NCBI RefSeq assembly: GCF_000364165.2
Contig: NZ_CP097810.1
Span: 248,001-312,000 of the forward strand
DNA length: 64,000 nt
Direction: 5' to 3'
Origin: Clostridium sp. MD294
GTDB lineage: Bacteria; Bacillota; Clostridia; Lachnospirales; Anaerotignaceae
Part shown: in pieces, positions 62,732 through 64,000 of the stretch
Layout of the letters: each line of letters begins with the position of its first letter
Numbering within the stretch: position 1 is the first letter of the stretch
Notes under the pieces: generated by a model
What the model saw: the letters and a program-made list of their open reading frames with translations, nothing else
Databases searched by the model: none
What the model was told of the DNA's origin: nothing
Position numbers and translations under genes: made by a program

Positions 62732-63208
62732 CTATGCTATGGGAAAAATCAGCAATATGCCAATTAAAAAGCCTGTTACTCCTAAAATTGCTAGTTTCAT
62801 TTTTTGTTTTCCATTATATTCTTCTGGTAGTATTCCACCACAAGCAATTAACAAAAATAGTCCACTCAATAGCGAAAGTAAAAAAGAAAGCATATTTTGT
62901 TCTATATTAATACATTGTAAACACAATACTGCTGTAAAAAATACAATACCATGCAGTAAAGCATATCTCTTTGTATTATAATAAAAATTATTCGTTTTTT
63001 GTTCTAATAACGAGCCTCCTAATACTCCTAGTACAAGCAATATAGAATTTGTCCAAAAATATTCTCCTTCTAATGCTACAGGTAAAAAGCAAAAACACAT
63101 AAACGCTAAAAATAATCCATCAAAAAATCCTATAAAATATGAAAAACGCTTCCAAAAAAATATTATAAATATAAAAAATGCCACTGAAAATAGTAACCAA
63201 CATTGCAT
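62732..63208 (-). CDS. Small polytopic membrane protein
   Basis: This 158-residue protein has about five or six membrane segments, covering most of its length, and few charges outside the loops. I do not recognise the family. The ATG at 63208 is chosen because GGGAGG lies nine bases upstream; the ATG at 63229 comes before that site. It ends in GFLIGILLIFPIA. It follows the stalk-domain protein by 66 nt on the same strand and may share a transcript with it. Confidence 0.6.
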   Translation of the reverse strand: MQCWLLFSVAFFIFIIFFWKRFSYFIGFFDGLFLAFMCFCFLPVALEGEYFWTNSILLVLGVLGGSLLEQKTNNFYYNTKRYALLHGIVFFTAVLCLQCINIEQNMLSFLLSLLSGLFLLIACGGILPEEYNGKQKMKLAILGVTGFLIGILLIFPIA

Positions 63209-63274
63209 ATACCATAACCTCCCATACAAATGGTGTTATAGTATATTCTAAATATTTTGATTTATGCCAAAAAT

Positions 63275-64000
63275 TTATTTTATTGTGATTGCTTTTGTAG
63301 CATTATTCCAAGTAACATTATTTTGTCTATTCCATATCATTGCTACTGTTCTTAAACTAACATAATATATGTCCTCTTTTTTATCTAAAACAGTTTGAAA
63401 CAATGTTGTAGTTTCGATATTGTCTTCCACTCTATGCTGTTTTATATATTCTAGCAATTTGTTATGTACTTTTATATTATCTTCCTCTTTCATTTTTTCA
63501 AAACCAATGTGATACAACTTTTCTGATAATTCCATATAATCGTCAAAAGAAATCATTGCTATACCTTTTTCATTTATAAAAACATTGTGTTTTAGTTGCA
63601 CCTCTGCTCCATTCCAAAACATAGCATTTTTGTTTGCAGTAAATGAAAGTGTTGGAAATTGCCCTATTAATTCAATTCCTGTAGAAAAAGGCACTATTTT
63701 TAAAAACTGCTCATTTAATATAATATTTTGTTCTTCTATACCTGAAAATAAATTATTTTTCTTTGTTCTGTCTGTATTTAACTGCAATGAAAATATAGTA
63801 CCTATGTCACATTGTCTGCCTACATAAATATCACTATATATTTTAATTTCTGCTGGTTCATTTGTATTTTTTCTGGAAATACGTACAGCAAATTCATTTT
63901 CTTTTTTTTGTGGTATTTCTTCCTTTCCTACTTCTTCCGCAGAAAGTCCTTTTGTTTCTATATGTAAATATTCATTTTGGCAATAAATTTCGCCTTGTCT
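63275..64000 (-). CDS. Stalk-domain (copper amine oxidase N-like) protein, 5' end cut by window edge
   Basis: The frame is open from the right edge (242 residues visible) to the stop at 63275. The C-terminus has YYVSLRTVAMIWNRQNNVTW followed by NNATKAITIK, the hallmark of the stalk/copper-amine-oxidase-like domain found in many secreted clostridial proteins, where it binds the wall or surface partners. Upstream sequence is beta-rich (EFAVRISRKNTNEPAEIKIY). The N-terminus and any signal peptide are outside the window. The role cannot be given. Confidence 0.75.
   Translation of the reverse strand, partial: RQGEIYCQNEYLHIETKGLSAEEVGKEEIPQKKENEFAVRISRKNTNEPAEIKIYSDIYVGRQCDIGTIFSLQLNTDRTKKNNLFSGIEEQNIILNEQFLKIVPFSTGIELIGQFPTLSFTANKNAMFWNGAEVQLKHNVFINEKGIAMISFDDYMELSEKLYHIGFEKMKEEDNIKVHNKLLEYIKQHRVEDNIETTTLFQTVLDKKEDIYYVSLRTVAMIWNRQNNVTWNNATKAITIK

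Overview
The window is a chromosomal stretch from a low-GC, Gram-positive, anaerobic-type Firmicute, most likely a motile member of the Clostridia (Lachnospirales-like). Supporting signs are the AT-rich sequence with strong AGGAGG ribosome binding sites, many TTG and GTG starts, an orphan LytR-CpsA-Psr/LtaS envelope set, chemoreceptors, a T-box leader, a CIRCE-like element and several small families typical of that group (DUF6612, DUF5721, DUF6033). I see no phage, no insertion sequence with a transposase and no CRISPR array.

Layout. 1-8.7 kb (minus strand): an arabinose-type sugar uptake unit made of a two-component system (YesN/YesM type, with a frameshifted regulator), a periplasmic-type binding lipoprotein, ATPase, two permeases and araA, which runs off the left edge. 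8.9-10.5 kb: a small membrane protein, two tandem zinc-ribbon proteins and exonuclease III. 10.7-15.3 kb (plus): a nucleoside salvage operon (nitrilase-family hydrolase, pyrimidine-nucleoside phosphorylase, a cysteine-ladder pentapeptide protein, phosphopentomutase, ComB-like phosphatase). 15.3-16.5 kb: a decayed accessory patch with two broken small genes, an XRE regulator and another remnant. 16.5-20.5 kb (minus): purC, htpG with an upstream CIRCE-like repeat, and unknowns. 20.6-25.9 kb (plus): a TPR/MBOAT/SGNH surface-acylation cluster and glnS. 26.3-31.4 kb: an autoregulated-looking ribbon-helix-helix gene, nitroreductase, an ABC-F ATPase, a DUF6612 lipoprotein, a structured intergenic element and a frameshifted tcdA.

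31.4-38 kb (minus): an FUSC membrane domain fused to a degenerate HAD domain, a GC-rich palindrome island, two LCP proteins and an LtaS-like enzyme. 38.1-38.9 kb: tRNA-Arg(ACG) on plus, then a minus-strand tRNA run (Leu, with a duplicated Arg-Gly pair). 38.9-41.4 kb: a YfcE-like phosphodiesterase, XTP/dITP pyrophosphatase and a GntR pseudogene. 41.5-46 kb: a chemoreceptor with a CZB-like outer domain, a DUF6033-like protein, and an Lsa-family ABC-F gene behind a leader-peptide/terminator attenuator. 46-52 kb: acetyltransferase, TIGR04076 protein, proline synthesis (proB, proA with 5-FCL between), pncB. 52-64 kb: T-box-controlled type-2 ileS, gamma carbonic anhydrase, a second CZB-like chemoreceptor, two DUF6612 lipoproteins, glycogen phosphorylase, a membrane protein and a stalk-domain protein cut by the right edge.

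Taken together, this is mainly core metabolism and envelope genes of a gut-type clostridium with scattered decay. Three genes (response regulator, tcdA, a small unknown) are each interrupted at or near A-rich tracts, which suggests either recent gene loss or consensus errors. The least explained items are the two receptors with an outward-facing CZB-like zinc motif, the six-rung cysteine ladder in the pentapeptide protein, the FUSC/pseudo-HAD fusion, and the two structured intergenic elements near 30.4 and 32.9 kb.
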